From: Gemmatimonadales bacterium
GTDB taxonomy: Bacteria; Gemmatimonadota; Gemmatimonadetes; Gemmatimonadales; GWC2-71-9
Assembly: GCA_036279355.1 (NCBI GenBank)
Contig: DASUJH010000014.1
Coordinates: forward strand, 1 to 58,331
Reading direction: 5' to 3'
Length of the DNA: 58,331 bases
The position numbers and the translations under genes were made by a program. Shown in pieces: positions 7,170 to 14,809 of this stretch. The notes under the pieces were generated by a model. That model saw only the letters and a list, made by a program, of their open reading frames with translations, was not told the origin of the DNA and did not search any database. The first letter of the stretch is position 1. The number at the start of each line of letters is the position of its first letter.

Positions 7170-7565
7170 ATGCACGAACTCTCGATCGCCATGAGCCTGG
7201 TGGACGCCGCGTGCGAAGAGCGGCGGCGCCTGGGCGCGGTGCGGGTCCAGGCGCTCCGCGTACGGCTGGGCGCGCTCTCGGGCGTGGTGCCGGACGCGCT
7301 GCTCTTTGCCTTCGACCTCGCGGTGTCCGACAGCGAGATCGCGGGTGCCAGGCTCGAGATCGAAGAGGTGCCGGTCGTGATCCATTGCGGCACCTGCGGC
7401 GAGGAGCGGCCGCTCGCCGGCATCCAGCACTTCCGCTGCCCCGTGTGCAACACGCCCGCCGTCGAGGTCCGGAGCGGCCGCGAGCTGCAGCTGGTAGCGC
7501 TGGAGGTGTTCGACATGAATCCCGGAGAGGTGGAGGCGCACCACGATGCACCCGCGAATCGTTGA
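7170..7565 (+). CDS. hypA: Hydrogenase nickel metallochaperone HypA
   Basis: The protein is 131 residues and starts MHELSIAMSLVDAACEE; the N-terminal amine and His2 bind nickel in this family. The structural zinc site is visible as CGTCGEERPL and FRCPVCN (two CxxC pairs). HypA hands nickel, with HypB, to the large-subunit precursor. It is transcribed divergently from the hydrogenase operon, with a 227-base gap between the two start codons, and its last 20 bases overlap hypB. The C-terminus beyond the second CxxC (VEVRSGRELQLVALEVFDMN and a short tail) is normal for the family apart from about 10 extra residues. The ribosome site GGCAGGGCA is weak. Confidence 0.96.
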   Translation: MHELSIAMSLVDAACEERRRLGAVRVQALRVRLGALSGVVPDALLFAFDLAVSDSEIAGARLEIEEVPVVIHCGTCGEERPLAGIQHFRCPVCNTPAVEVRSGRELQLVALEVFDMNPGEVEAHHDAPANR

Positions 7566-8244
7566 GGTCCGGCGCGACCTGCTCAAGAAGAACGACGTCC
7601 TGGCCCGCGCGCTGCGAGAGCGATTCAGCCTGGCCGGCGTGCGCGTCGTGAACGCCGTCTCGGGGCCGGGCGCCGGGAAGACCACGCTGCTCGAGGCGAC
7701 GCTTTCCGCGCTGGCTCCGCGCCGCCGGGTCGCCGCGCTCGTGGGCGACCTCGCCACCGATAACGACGCGCGCCGGCTCGGCCGGAGCGGCGCGCCGGTC
7801 CGCCAGATCACCACCGGCACCGTCTGCCATCTCGATGCCGAAATGGTGGAGCGGGCGCTCGAGGGCTGGGACCTCTCGGCGCTCGACCTCCTCTTCATCG
7901 AGAACGTGGGCAATCTCGTCTGCCCGGCGAGCTTCGACCTGGGCGAGCAGCTCCGGGTGGTGCTCTTCTCGGTGACGGAGGGCGAGGATAAGCCGCTCAA
8001 GTATCCCACCATCTTCAACAGCGCCGACATGGCCATCGTGACCAAGATCGACCTGGCGGACGCGGTGGGGTTCGACCGCGCGGCCGCGCACCGGAACGTC
8101 CGCGAGGTGCGCCCCGACATCGAGATTCTCGAAGTGTCGGCGCGCACGGGCGCCGGAATGGGCGCGTGGCTCGCGCGCCTCGAGTCGGCCGAGGCTGTGG
8201 CACCGGCGGCTGTTCCCGTGACCCCAATCACTGTCCGCACCTGA
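7546..8244 (+). CDS. hypB: Hydrogenase nickel-incorporation GTPase HypB
   Basis: The protein is 232 residues. The Walker A motif is SGPGAGKTTLLEATL (about residues 44-58), followed by GDLATDNDARRL (switch I region), TTGTVCHLDAEMV (metal-binding Cys-His of the GTPase domain), ENVGNLVCPASFDLGE and TKIDLAD (the NKxD-like base-recognition motif). HypB powers nickel delivery with HypA. There is no histidine-rich N-terminal nickel-storage stretch, so this is the minimal form. The gene overlaps hypA by 20 bases. hypC, hypD, hypE and hypF, all needed for the Fe(CN)2CO part of the site, are not in the window and must lie elsewhere if the enzyme is made. Confidence 0.96.
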   Translation: MHPRIVEVRRDLLKKNDVLARALRERFSLAGVRVVNAVSGPGAGKTTLLEATLSALAPRRRVAALVGDLATDNDARRLGRSGAPVRQITTGTVCHLDAEMVERALEGWDLSALDLLFIENVGNLVCPASFDLGEQLRVVLFSVTEGEDKPLKYPTIFNSADMAIVTKIDLADAVGFDRAAAHRNVREVRPDIEILEVSARTGAGMGAWLARLESAEAVAPAAVPVTPITVRT

Positions 8245-8345
8245 TCCACGCCCCTATATGCATTGCCATACTCCGATCGGCTTCCACGCTCCGCCGCCAT
8301 GCCGCTCCCGCGCGCCGGCACCGGGGCGCGACCCGGGATTCCGTA

Positions 8346-10649
8346 ATGGTGAACCAGCAGGCGACCGACCAGGCGACCGGCGACAAGGCGGCGAAGCCGA
8401 AGGCGGCTGATCACGAGGCAGCCGACCGGAAGGCAGCCGACCAGAGCTCACGCAAGTGGCAGGTCCTCACCCGCGGTCCCGAATCCGTCGCCCGCACCAT
8501 CGCCGATGCCGTCGTCATCAAGTCCGGGGACATCTTCCTCCTCACCGATCCCGACGGGCGCGTGCCTCGAGGCCAGGAACACGGCCTCGGCCTCTATTAT
8601 CACGACTGCCGCTTTCTCCGTTCCTACGACTTGAGGCTCGCCGGCACCGCGCCCGTGGGGCTCGGCAGCACCGCGGTCGCGGGCAACAAGGCCGTTTTCC
8701 AGCTTACCAATCCCGACCTCCGGCTCGCCGGCGGCTACGCGCTTCGCCGCGACGTCATCGGCATCAAGTGGGTCCGCGAGCTGTCCGACCAGACCCTGGT
8801 GCTGGCCGAGCACCTCACCTTCCAGAACTGGAGCGAGGACGCGGTGAGCGTTCCGGTCGAGTTCCGCTTCGATGCCGAATTTCAAGACGTGTTCGAGGTG
8901 CGCGGGCTCATCGACCAGCATCCCGGCACGCTCCACCCCCCCGAGTGGCATGGCGAGACGCTCCAGTTCGCCTACGACGGCCGGGACGGGATCCGGCGCA
9001 CGCTTTCGGTGAGCGTGCCGGGCGAGCTTGCGGCCACCGGCGATCACAGCTGTGCCGGCACCATCCGCCTCGACCCGCGCGGGCACCGGACGCTCGCGCT
9101 CCGATTCGAGGTGAAGGAGTCGCCGGAGCACGGCGCGCCCGTCGATCCCGCCGCCGTCCAGGTCATGCCCACGCGCTCGGCGCCGAGCGCGCCGCCGGAA
9201 TCGCGCGCCACGGTGCACTCCGACAGCGTCCTGTTCAACGCATTGCTCGATCGCTCCTTCACCGATCTCGACCTGCTCCGCACCGAGGAGGACGGTTGCA
9301 CCTTCTTCGCCGCCGGGGTGCCCTGGTTCGCCGCCCTGTTCGGGCGCGACAGCCTCATCTCCGCGCTGCAAGTGCTGCCCTACCAGTCGCGCATCGCGGC
9401 GGAGACGCTCCGGCTCCTGGCCAGGCATCAGGGCACCAAGATCGACGACTACCGCGCCGAGCAGCCGGGCAAGATCCTCCACGAGCTGCGCGTGGGCGAG
9501 CTGGCGCGCACCGGCGATATCCCCCACAACCCGTACTACGGCTCGATCGACTCGACGCCGCTCTTTCTCATCGTCCTCGCGCGCTACGTCGCGTGGACCG
9601 GCGACCTCTCGCTCTTCTCCGATCTGCACGACAACGTCGAGCGCGCGCTCACCTGGATCGCCAAGTACGGCGACACCGACGGCGACGGCTTTGTCGATTA
9701 CCCGAGCACGGACAGGTCCGCCGAGTCGAAGGACGGCGGGATCATCAACCAGGGGTGGAAGGATTCGGGCAACGCCATCATCGACGAGCAGGGGCACATC
9801 GCGACGCCGCCGATCGCGCTGGTCGAGGTCCAGGGCTACGTGTACGCCGCCAAGCTCGGTATGGCGGATCTTTTCGAGCGCGCCGGCGACAAGACCGGCG
9901 CCAACACGCTCCGGAAGGAAGCATCCGAGCTGCGCACCCGATTCAACCGCGCTTTCTGGCTGCCCGACCTGGGTTTCTACGCGATGGCGCTCGAGGCGGG
10001 CGACAAGCCGCTCCGGGTGATTTCGTCCAACCCGGGCCACGCGCTCTGGACCGGCATCGCCGACGGCGACAAGGCCGAGTCCACCGCCAAGCATCTCATG
10101 GCCGACGACATGTTCAGCGGTTTCGGCATCCGGACCCTCTCGTGCGAGGCGGCCGGCTACACGCCGATCGGCTACCATCTCGGCACCGTCTGGCCGCACG
10201 ACACCGGCTTCTGCGCGGCGGGGCTGCATCGGTACGGCTTCGGCGACTTCGCCCGCAAGGTGCTCGAGGGCATCGTCGCCGCCGCGAGCGATTTCGAGCA
10301 CGAGCGGCTGCCCGAGCTGTTCACCGGATTTTCACGCAAGGAATACGGGACGCCGATCCGTTATCCCGTGGCCTGCCATCCGCAGGCATGGGCCGCGGGG
10401 TCCGTGCCGTTTCTGCTCTACCACCTGCTCGGCCTCGAGCCCGACGCCTTCAGCCGCCATCTCCGCGTCGTCCGGCCGCTGTTGCCGGAGTACGTCGACA
10501 CGATCGAGCTGCGCGGGCTCCGCGTCGGCAACTGCTCGGCCGATCTCCGATTCGAGCGCACCAAGGATCGCGACGTCGCGGTGCGCCCGCTCTCGGTGAA
10601 GGGCGGGCTGGAGGTGACGGTGGAGCTGGATCCGAAAGGGAAGGACTGA
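8346..10649 (+). CDS. Amylo-alpha-1,6-glucosidase / glycogen-debranching family glycoside hydrolase
   Basis: The protein is 767 residues. Residues 1-36 are a low-complexity Ala/Asp/Lys stretch. From about 37 to 250 lies the N-terminal glycogen-debranching-like domain (LTDPDGRVPRGQEHGLGLYY, YHDCRFLRSYDLRL). From about 300 onward is an (alpha/alpha)6 barrel with FAAGVPWFAALFGRDSLIS, NQGWKDSGNAI, GYHLGTVWPHDTG and FSRKEYGTPIRYPVACHPQA, all typical of this family. It probably trims alpha-1,6 branches or short oligosaccharides in the cytoplasm, as no signal peptide is seen. ATG at 8346 was chosen because sequence upstream in this frame overlaps hypB and loses similarity. The gap after hypB (8245-8345) holds only weak TATATG/CATACT promoter-like words. 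The SDR gene begins one base after the stop. Confidence 0.88.
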   Translation: MVNQQATDQATGDKAAKPKAADHEAADRKAADQSSRKWQVLTRGPESVARTIADAVVIKSGDIFLLTDPDGRVPRGQEHGLGLYYHDCRFLRSYDLRLAGTAPVGLGSTAVAGNKAVFQLTNPDLRLAGGYALRRDVIGIKWVRELSDQTLVLAEHLTFQNWSEDAVSVPVEFRFDAEFQDVFEVRGLIDQHPGTLHPPEWHGETLQFAYDGRDGIRRTLSVSVPGELAATGDHSCAGTIRLDPRGHRTLALRFEVKESPEHGAPVDPAAVQVMPTRSAPSAPPESRATVHSDSVLFNALLDRSFTDLDLLRTEEDGCTFFAAGVPWFAALFGRDSLISALQVLPYQSRIAAETLRLLARHQGTKIDDYRAEQPGKILHELRVGELARTGDIPHNPYYGSIDSTPLFLIVLARYVAWTGDLSLFSDLHDNVERALTWIAKYGDTDGDGFVDYPSTDRSAESKDGGIINQGWKDSGNAIIDEQGHIATPPIALVEVQGYVYAAKLGMADLFERAGDKTGANTLRKEASELRTRFNRAFWLPDLGFYAMALEAGDKPLRVISSNPGHALWTGIADGDKAESTAKHLMADDMFSGFGIRTLSCEAAGYTPIGYHLGTVWPHDTGFCAAGLHRYGFGDFARKVLEGIVAAASDFEHERLPELFTGFSRKEYGTPIRYPVACHPQAWAAGSVPFLLYHLLGLEPDAFSRHLRVVRPLLPEYVDTIELRGLRVGNCSADLRFERTKDRDVAVRPLSVKGGLEVTVELDPKGKD

Positions 10650-10650
10650 G

Positions 10651-11664
10651 ATGCCCCACCCGGATGCACGTCCAGATGTCGTCGTCGTCACCGGCGCAGG
10701 TGCCGGGGTGGGCCGCGCGGCGGTGCGCGCGTTCGCGAAGGAGCGGGCCCGCATCGGGCTCGTGTCGCGCAACGCGCACCGGCTGGAGCAGGCCCGACTC
10801 GAGGTCGAGGCGGCGGGCGGCGAGGCGCTGGTGCTGCCGACCGACGTGGCCGACGCCGACGCAGTCGAGGCGGCCGCCGCGGCGGTGGAGCAGCGCTGGG
10901 GGACGATCGACGTCTGGGTCAACGACGCGATGGTGTCGGTCTTCTCGCCGGTGAAGAAGATGCGCGCCGACGAGTATCGCCGGGTGACCGAGGTGACGTA
11001 CCTCGGCTACGTGTACGGCACGCTGGCGGCGCTCAAGCGGATGCTCCCGCGCGATCACGGCGTGATCGTGCAGGTGGGGTCGGCGCTCGCGTATCGCGCC
11101 ATCCCGCTGCAGTCGGCGTACTGCGCCGCCAAGCACGCGGTCCAGGGATTCACCGAGGCGCTCCGCTCCGAGCTGTATCATGACGGGAGCCGCGTGCGGG
11201 TCTGCATGCTGCAGATGCCGGCGCTCAACACCCCGCAGTTCCGCTGGAGCCGGAGCCGAATGCCGTTCAAGGCGCAGCCGGTCCCGCCCATCTTCCAGCC
11301 CGAAGTCGCGGCCGACGCGATCGTGTTCGCGGCGCACCACCATCGCGAGGAGATGTACGTCGGCTTTCCCTCGGCGAAGGCGATCGTGGGCAACCGGATC
11401 GCCCCGCGCCTCCTCGACCACTACCTCGCCCACACCGGCTACAAGTCGCAGCAGACCGACCAGCCCGAAGACCCGAACCGCCCCGACAACCTCTTCGAGA
11501 CCGTGAACGGCGATCAGGGCGCGCACGGCGTGTTCGACGCGCGGTCGCGCGACCGGAGCTGGCAGCTCTGGGCCACCGAGCATCGCGGCGCGCTCGCCCT
11601 CGGTGCCATCGGCGCTCTGGGCGGCGCGCTCGCGATCGGCGCCGCATTAAGGAGAACGACATGA
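10651..11664 (+). CDS. Short-chain dehydrogenase/reductase with a C-terminal membrane anchor
   Basis: The 337-residue protein has the nucleotide-binding loop TGAGAGVGRAAVRAF near the N-terminus, NDAM where classical SDRs have NNAG, the catalytic serine in VGSALAYRA and the Tyr-Lys pair in YCAAKHAVQG. After the SDR core (about 250 residues) there is a tail ending in a hydrophobic Gly/Ala helix (ALALGAIGALGGALAIGAAL) and RRTT. This suggests attachment to the cytoplasmic membrane. The family form matches the 'SDR oxidoreductases with membrane tail' common in soil bacteria; the substrate is unknown. The stop overlaps the start of the TPP-enzyme gene (ATGA), so the two are co-expressed. The departure from NNAG to NDAM is unusual but does not remove the catalytic triad. 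Confidence 0.85.
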   Translation: MPHPDARPDVVVVTGAGAGVGRAAVRAFAKERARIGLVSRNAHRLEQARLEVEAAGGEALVLPTDVADADAVEAAAAAVEQRWGTIDVWVNDAMVSVFSPVKKMRADEYRRVTEVTYLGYVYGTLAALKRMLPRDHGVIVQVGSALAYRAIPLQSAYCAAKHAVQGFTEALRSELYHDGSRVRVCMLQMPALNTPQFRWSRSRMPFKAQPVPPIFQPEVAADAIVFAAHHHREEMYVGFPSAKAIVGNRIAPRLLDHYLAHTGYKSQQTDQPEDPNRPDNLFETVNGDQGAHGVFDARSRDRSWQLWATEHRGALALGAIGALGGALAIGAALRRTT

Positions 11665-13463
11665 GCGACAACGTCAGCGACTTCCTGCTCGAGCGCCTGC
11701 GCGACTGGGGCATCCACCGGATCTTCGGCTACCCGGGCGACGGGATCAACGGGATCATGGGCGCGCTCAACCGCGCCGACGGCGATCCCGATTTCATCCA
11801 GGTGCGCCACGAAGAGATGGCCGCGTTCAACGCCTGCGCCCACGCCAAGTTCACCGGCGAGATCGGCGTCTGCCTCGCCACCTCGGGCCCCGGTGCCATC
11901 CATCTGCTGAACGGGCTCTATGACGCCAAGATGGACCATCAGCCGGTGCTCGCGATCGTGGGTCAGTCGGCTCGCGCCGCGCTCGGCGGCTCGTTCCAGC
12001 AGGAAGTCGACCTGATGTCGCTCTTCAAGGACGTGGCCGGCGAGTACGTCCACATGGCGAGCGTGCCGGCGCAGATCCGGCACCTGGTGGACCGCGCGGT
12101 GCGCATCGCGCTCGACGAGCGCACCGTCACCTGCCTCATCATCCCGAACGACGTGCAGACGATGGACGCGGTGAAGACGCCGCCGCGGAAACACAGCACC
12201 ATCCACTCGGGCGTGGGCTACAAGCGGCCCAGCGTGGTGCCGAAGGATGACGACCTGAGGCGCGCGGCCGACGTGCTCAATGCCGGCGAGAGCGTCGCGA
12301 TGCTGGTGGGCGCCGGTGCGCTCGGCGCGACCGACGAGATCATGGAGGTTGCCGACCGGCTCGGCGCCGGCGTCGCCAAGGCGTTGCTCGGCCGCGCGGC
12401 GGTGCCCGACGACCTGCCGTACGTCACCGGCTCGATCGGGCTCATCGGCACCAAGCCGAGCTGGGACCTGATGACGAGCTGCGACACGCTGCTCATGGTG
12501 GGCAGCAGCTTTCCCTACTCGGAATTTCTGCCGAAGGAGGGCCAGGCGCGCGGCGTCCAGATCGACATCGACGGCAAGATGCTCAGCATTCGCTACCCGA
12601 TGGAGGTGAACCTGGTGGGCGACAGCGCCGAGACCCTGCGGGCGCTGCTGCCGCTGCTGGAGCAGAAGAAGGATGGGGGTTGGCGCCGCACCATCGAGTC
12701 GAACGTGGCGAATTGGTGGAAGCTGATCGAGGAGCGGGCGCACGTCGAGGCGGACCCGATCAACCCCCAGCTCGTCTTCTGGGAGCTGTCATCCCGGCTG
12801 CCGGACAACTGCATTCTCACCTCCGACTCCGGCACCTCGGCCGACTGGTTCGCGCGCGACCTCAAGCTCAGGCGCGGCATGATGGCCTCGCTGTCGGGCA
12901 ACCTCGCGACGATGGGGCCCGGCGTGCCGTACGCCATCGGGGCCAAGTTCGCGTATCCCGACCGCGTGGTCATCGCCCTCGTGGGCGATGGTGCCATGCA
13001 GATGAACGGGATCAACGAGCTGATCACGATCGCCAAGTACTGGCACCGCTGGTCGGACCCGCGGCTCATCGTGCTGGTGCTCAACAACCGCGACCTGAAC
13101 CAGGTCACCTGGGAGCAGCGGGTGATGGAGGGCGATCCCAAGTTCGAGGCCTCGCAGGAGGTGCCCGACTTTCCCTATGCGCGCTACGCCGAGTCGCTCG
13201 GACTCGAGGGGCTCCGGGTGGCGAAGCCCGGCGACATCGGCGACGCCTGGGACGCGGCCCTCGACGCCGACCGGCCGGTGGTCTATGAGGCGTACACCGA
13301 TCCCAACGTGCCGCCGCTCCCGCCGCACATCACCTTCGAGCAGGCGCGGCACTTCGCCGAGTCGATGGTCGAGGGCGATCCCGACGCGGGTGGCGTCATC
13401 AAGCAGGCGTTCCGCGACATCGTCGAGCCGCACCTGCCGGGGCACGGGCGGTCGGACACGTGA
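11661..13463 (+). CDS. Thiamine-pyrophosphate enzyme, pyruvate:quinone oxidoreductase (PoxB)-like
   Basis: The 600-residue protein has the three-domain layout of the acetolactate synthase/pyruvate oxidase superfamily. The cofactor-activating glutamate is in VRHEEMAAF (about E51). The central FAD/nucleotide domain follows at about 200-340. The TPP-binding motif is GDGAMQMNGINELITIAKY running to LVLNNRDLNQVTWEQ. ATSGPGAIHLLNGLYDAK and QEVDLMSLFKDV are typical of pyruvate dehydrogenase (quinone) and its relatives. The likely reaction is pyruvate to acetate and CO2 with electrons to quinone; acetolactate synthase or another 2-oxoacid decarboxylase is less likely. The extra C-terminal residues (AGGVIKQAFRDIVEP) could bind membrane, as in PoxB. 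The next two genes handle lactate, which would supply its pyruvate. Confidence 0.85.
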   Translation: MSDNVSDFLLERLRDWGIHRIFGYPGDGINGIMGALNRADGDPDFIQVRHEEMAAFNACAHAKFTGEIGVCLATSGPGAIHLLNGLYDAKMDHQPVLAIVGQSARAALGGSFQQEVDLMSLFKDVAGEYVHMASVPAQIRHLVDRAVRIALDERTVTCLIIPNDVQTMDAVKTPPRKHSTIHSGVGYKRPSVVPKDDDLRRAADVLNAGESVAMLVGAGALGATDEIMEVADRLGAGVAKALLGRAAVPDDLPYVTGSIGLIGTKPSWDLMTSCDTLLMVGSSFPYSEFLPKEGQARGVQIDIDGKMLSIRYPMEVNLVGDSAETLRALLPLLEQKKDGGWRRTIESNVANWWKLIEERAHVEADPINPQLVFWELSSRLPDNCILTSDSGTSADWFARDLKLRRGMMASLSGNLATMGPGVPYAIGAKFAYPDRVVIALVGDGAMQMNGINELITIAKYWHRWSDPRLIVLVLNNRDLNQVTWEQRVMEGDPKFEASQEVPDFPYARYAESLGLEGLRVAKPGDIGDAWDAALDADRPVVYEAYTDPNVPPLPPHITFEQARHFAESMVEGDPDAGGVIKQAFRDIVEPHLPGHGRSDT

Positions 13464-13488
13464 GCGGCACCGGCCGCGGGGCTCGCCC

Positions 13489-14790
13489 GTGAAGATCGAC
13501 TTCCCCTACCCGGGCTACGAGGACATCGCGCCGTGCGAGGTGCCCGACCCGAATCTCATGGGCGTCTTCGCGCCGCGCGCGCTCCCCGGGCTCGACGAGG
13601 CGAGCGTGCTGGCCGAGGGGTTCACCCATCCGGTCGGCGCGCCGCGGCTCCGCGAGGCGGCGGGCGCCGGCGACCGCGTTCTCATCCTGATCGACGACGC
13701 CACCCGGAGGACGCCCACCGCGCGCATCCTGCCGCACGTGCTGGACGAGCTGCATGCCGCCGGCGTGGCCGACGACCGGATCGAGCTCATGCAGGCCACC
13801 GGCACCCACCGGCCGATGACGGCCGAGGAGCGGCGCGAAAAGCTCGGACCTCTCGACGGCCGCTATCCGGTCCACGAGCACCACTACCTCGACCGCTCGT
13901 GTCTCCACGACTTCGGCCGGACGAGCGACGGCACGCCCATCACCGCGAGCCGCCGCATCACCGAAGCCGACTTCGTGCTCGGGGTGGGCTCCATCCTGCC
14001 GCACCGGGTCAAGGGAATGTCGGGCGGCGCCAAGATCATGTTTCCCGGTGTCTCCGGCCCCGAGATGATGGACCGGAACCAGTGGGAAGCGTCGATGCAG
14101 ATGTCGGTGACCGTGATGGGCGTGCCGGAGAACTCGATGCGGCTCCGCATGGAGGAGGCGGCGCGCATCGCGGGGCTGAGCTACATCGTGAACGTGGTGT
14201 ACGACATCCAGCAGCGCATCGTCGGCTGCTTCACCGGCGACATCGTGCGCGCACATCGCGAGGGTTGCGTGCGGGCGCGCGAGGTCTACGCCGTCCACGT
14301 CCCCACCCGCGCCGACATCGTGCTCATCGATTCGCACTCGGCCGACCGCGACTTCTGGCAGTCGGCCAAGGGGCCGTACGCGGGGACGATGGCGGTGAAG
14401 ACGGGCGGCTCGCTCATCCTGGTGTCGCCCAACCCCGAAGGCGTCGCGAGCAATCACAAGAACCTGCTCGAGATCGGCTACAAGCCGCACGCGGAGCTCG
14501 TGCGCATGGTGCAGCAGGGCGGGGTGAAGGACCTCGTCGGCGTCGCGATCCTGGCCGACGTGGCGCAGATCGTGGACCGCGCTGATTGCATCATGATGTC
14601 CCCCGGGGTGAAGCGGGAGGAGGCGGAGCGGATCGGCTTCCGCTACGCGGAGTCGGCCCAGCGCGCGCTCGAGATGGCGTTCGAGCGCCAGGGCGCAAAT
14701 GCCACCGTGGCCGTGCTCCGCTACGGCGGCCACATCCTGCCGGTCGTGGACGATCAAGAGGTCGACCGCGTGGCCGATCTCGTCGCATGA
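13489..14790 (+). CDS. LarA-family (lactate racemase-like, DUF2088) protein
   Basis: The protein has 433 residues from GTG at 13489, 26 bases after the TPP-enzyme stop. LarA enzymes racemise 2-hydroxyacids with a nickel-pincer nucleotide bound to a lysine. Visible features are ILIDDATRRTPTARILP, GTHRPMTAEERR (H107), LPHRVKGMSGGAKIMFPG (H172, and the cofactor-binding lysine K182). In Lactiplantibacillus LarA the nickel is also held by H200, sixteen residues after the lysine. Here that position falls in RNQWEAS and is Gln (Q198). The enzyme may therefore bind nickel differently, act on another substrate, or not be a racemase. The gene lies directly before a D-lactate dehydrogenase-like gene, which supports a hydroxyacid role. 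The cofactor genes larB, larC and larE are not in the window. Confidence 0.82.
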   Translation: MKIDFPYPGYEDIAPCEVPDPNLMGVFAPRALPGLDEASVLAEGFTHPVGAPRLREAAGAGDRVLILIDDATRRTPTARILPHVLDELHAAGVADDRIELMQATGTHRPMTAEERREKLGPLDGRYPVHEHHYLDRSCLHDFGRTSDGTPITASRRITEADFVLGVGSILPHRVKGMSGGAKIMFPGVSGPEMMDRNQWEASMQMSVTVMGVPENSMRLRMEEAARIAGLSYIVNVVYDIQQRIVGCFTGDIVRAHREGCVRAREVYAVHVPTRADIVLIDSHSADRDFWQSAKGPYAGTMAVKTGGSLILVSPNPEGVASNHKNLLEIGYKPHAELVRMVQQGGVKDLVGVAILADVAQIVDRADCIMMSPGVKREEAERIGFRYAESAQRALEMAFERQGANATVAVLRYGGHILPVVDDQEVDRVADLVA

Positions 14791-14809
14791 ACAACGCAAT
14801 GAGGATGCA

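Noticed and set aside
8166-8345. N-terminal extension of the debranching enzyme upstream to 8166
   Set aside because: The extension lies over the end of hypB and its residues are unlike the family; ATG at 8346 gives a normal N-terminus.
6943-8345. Possible tRNA or riboswitch (for example nickel-responsive) near hypA
   Set aside because: No cloverleaf, T-loop sequence or known riboswitch core was found; only the inverted repeat at 6968-7012 stands out.
13177-13488. N-terminal extension of the LarA-like protein upstream to 13177
   Set aside because: It overlaps the end of the TPP-enzyme gene and is Arg/Ser/Pro-rich; the GTG at 13489 starts the conserved sequence.
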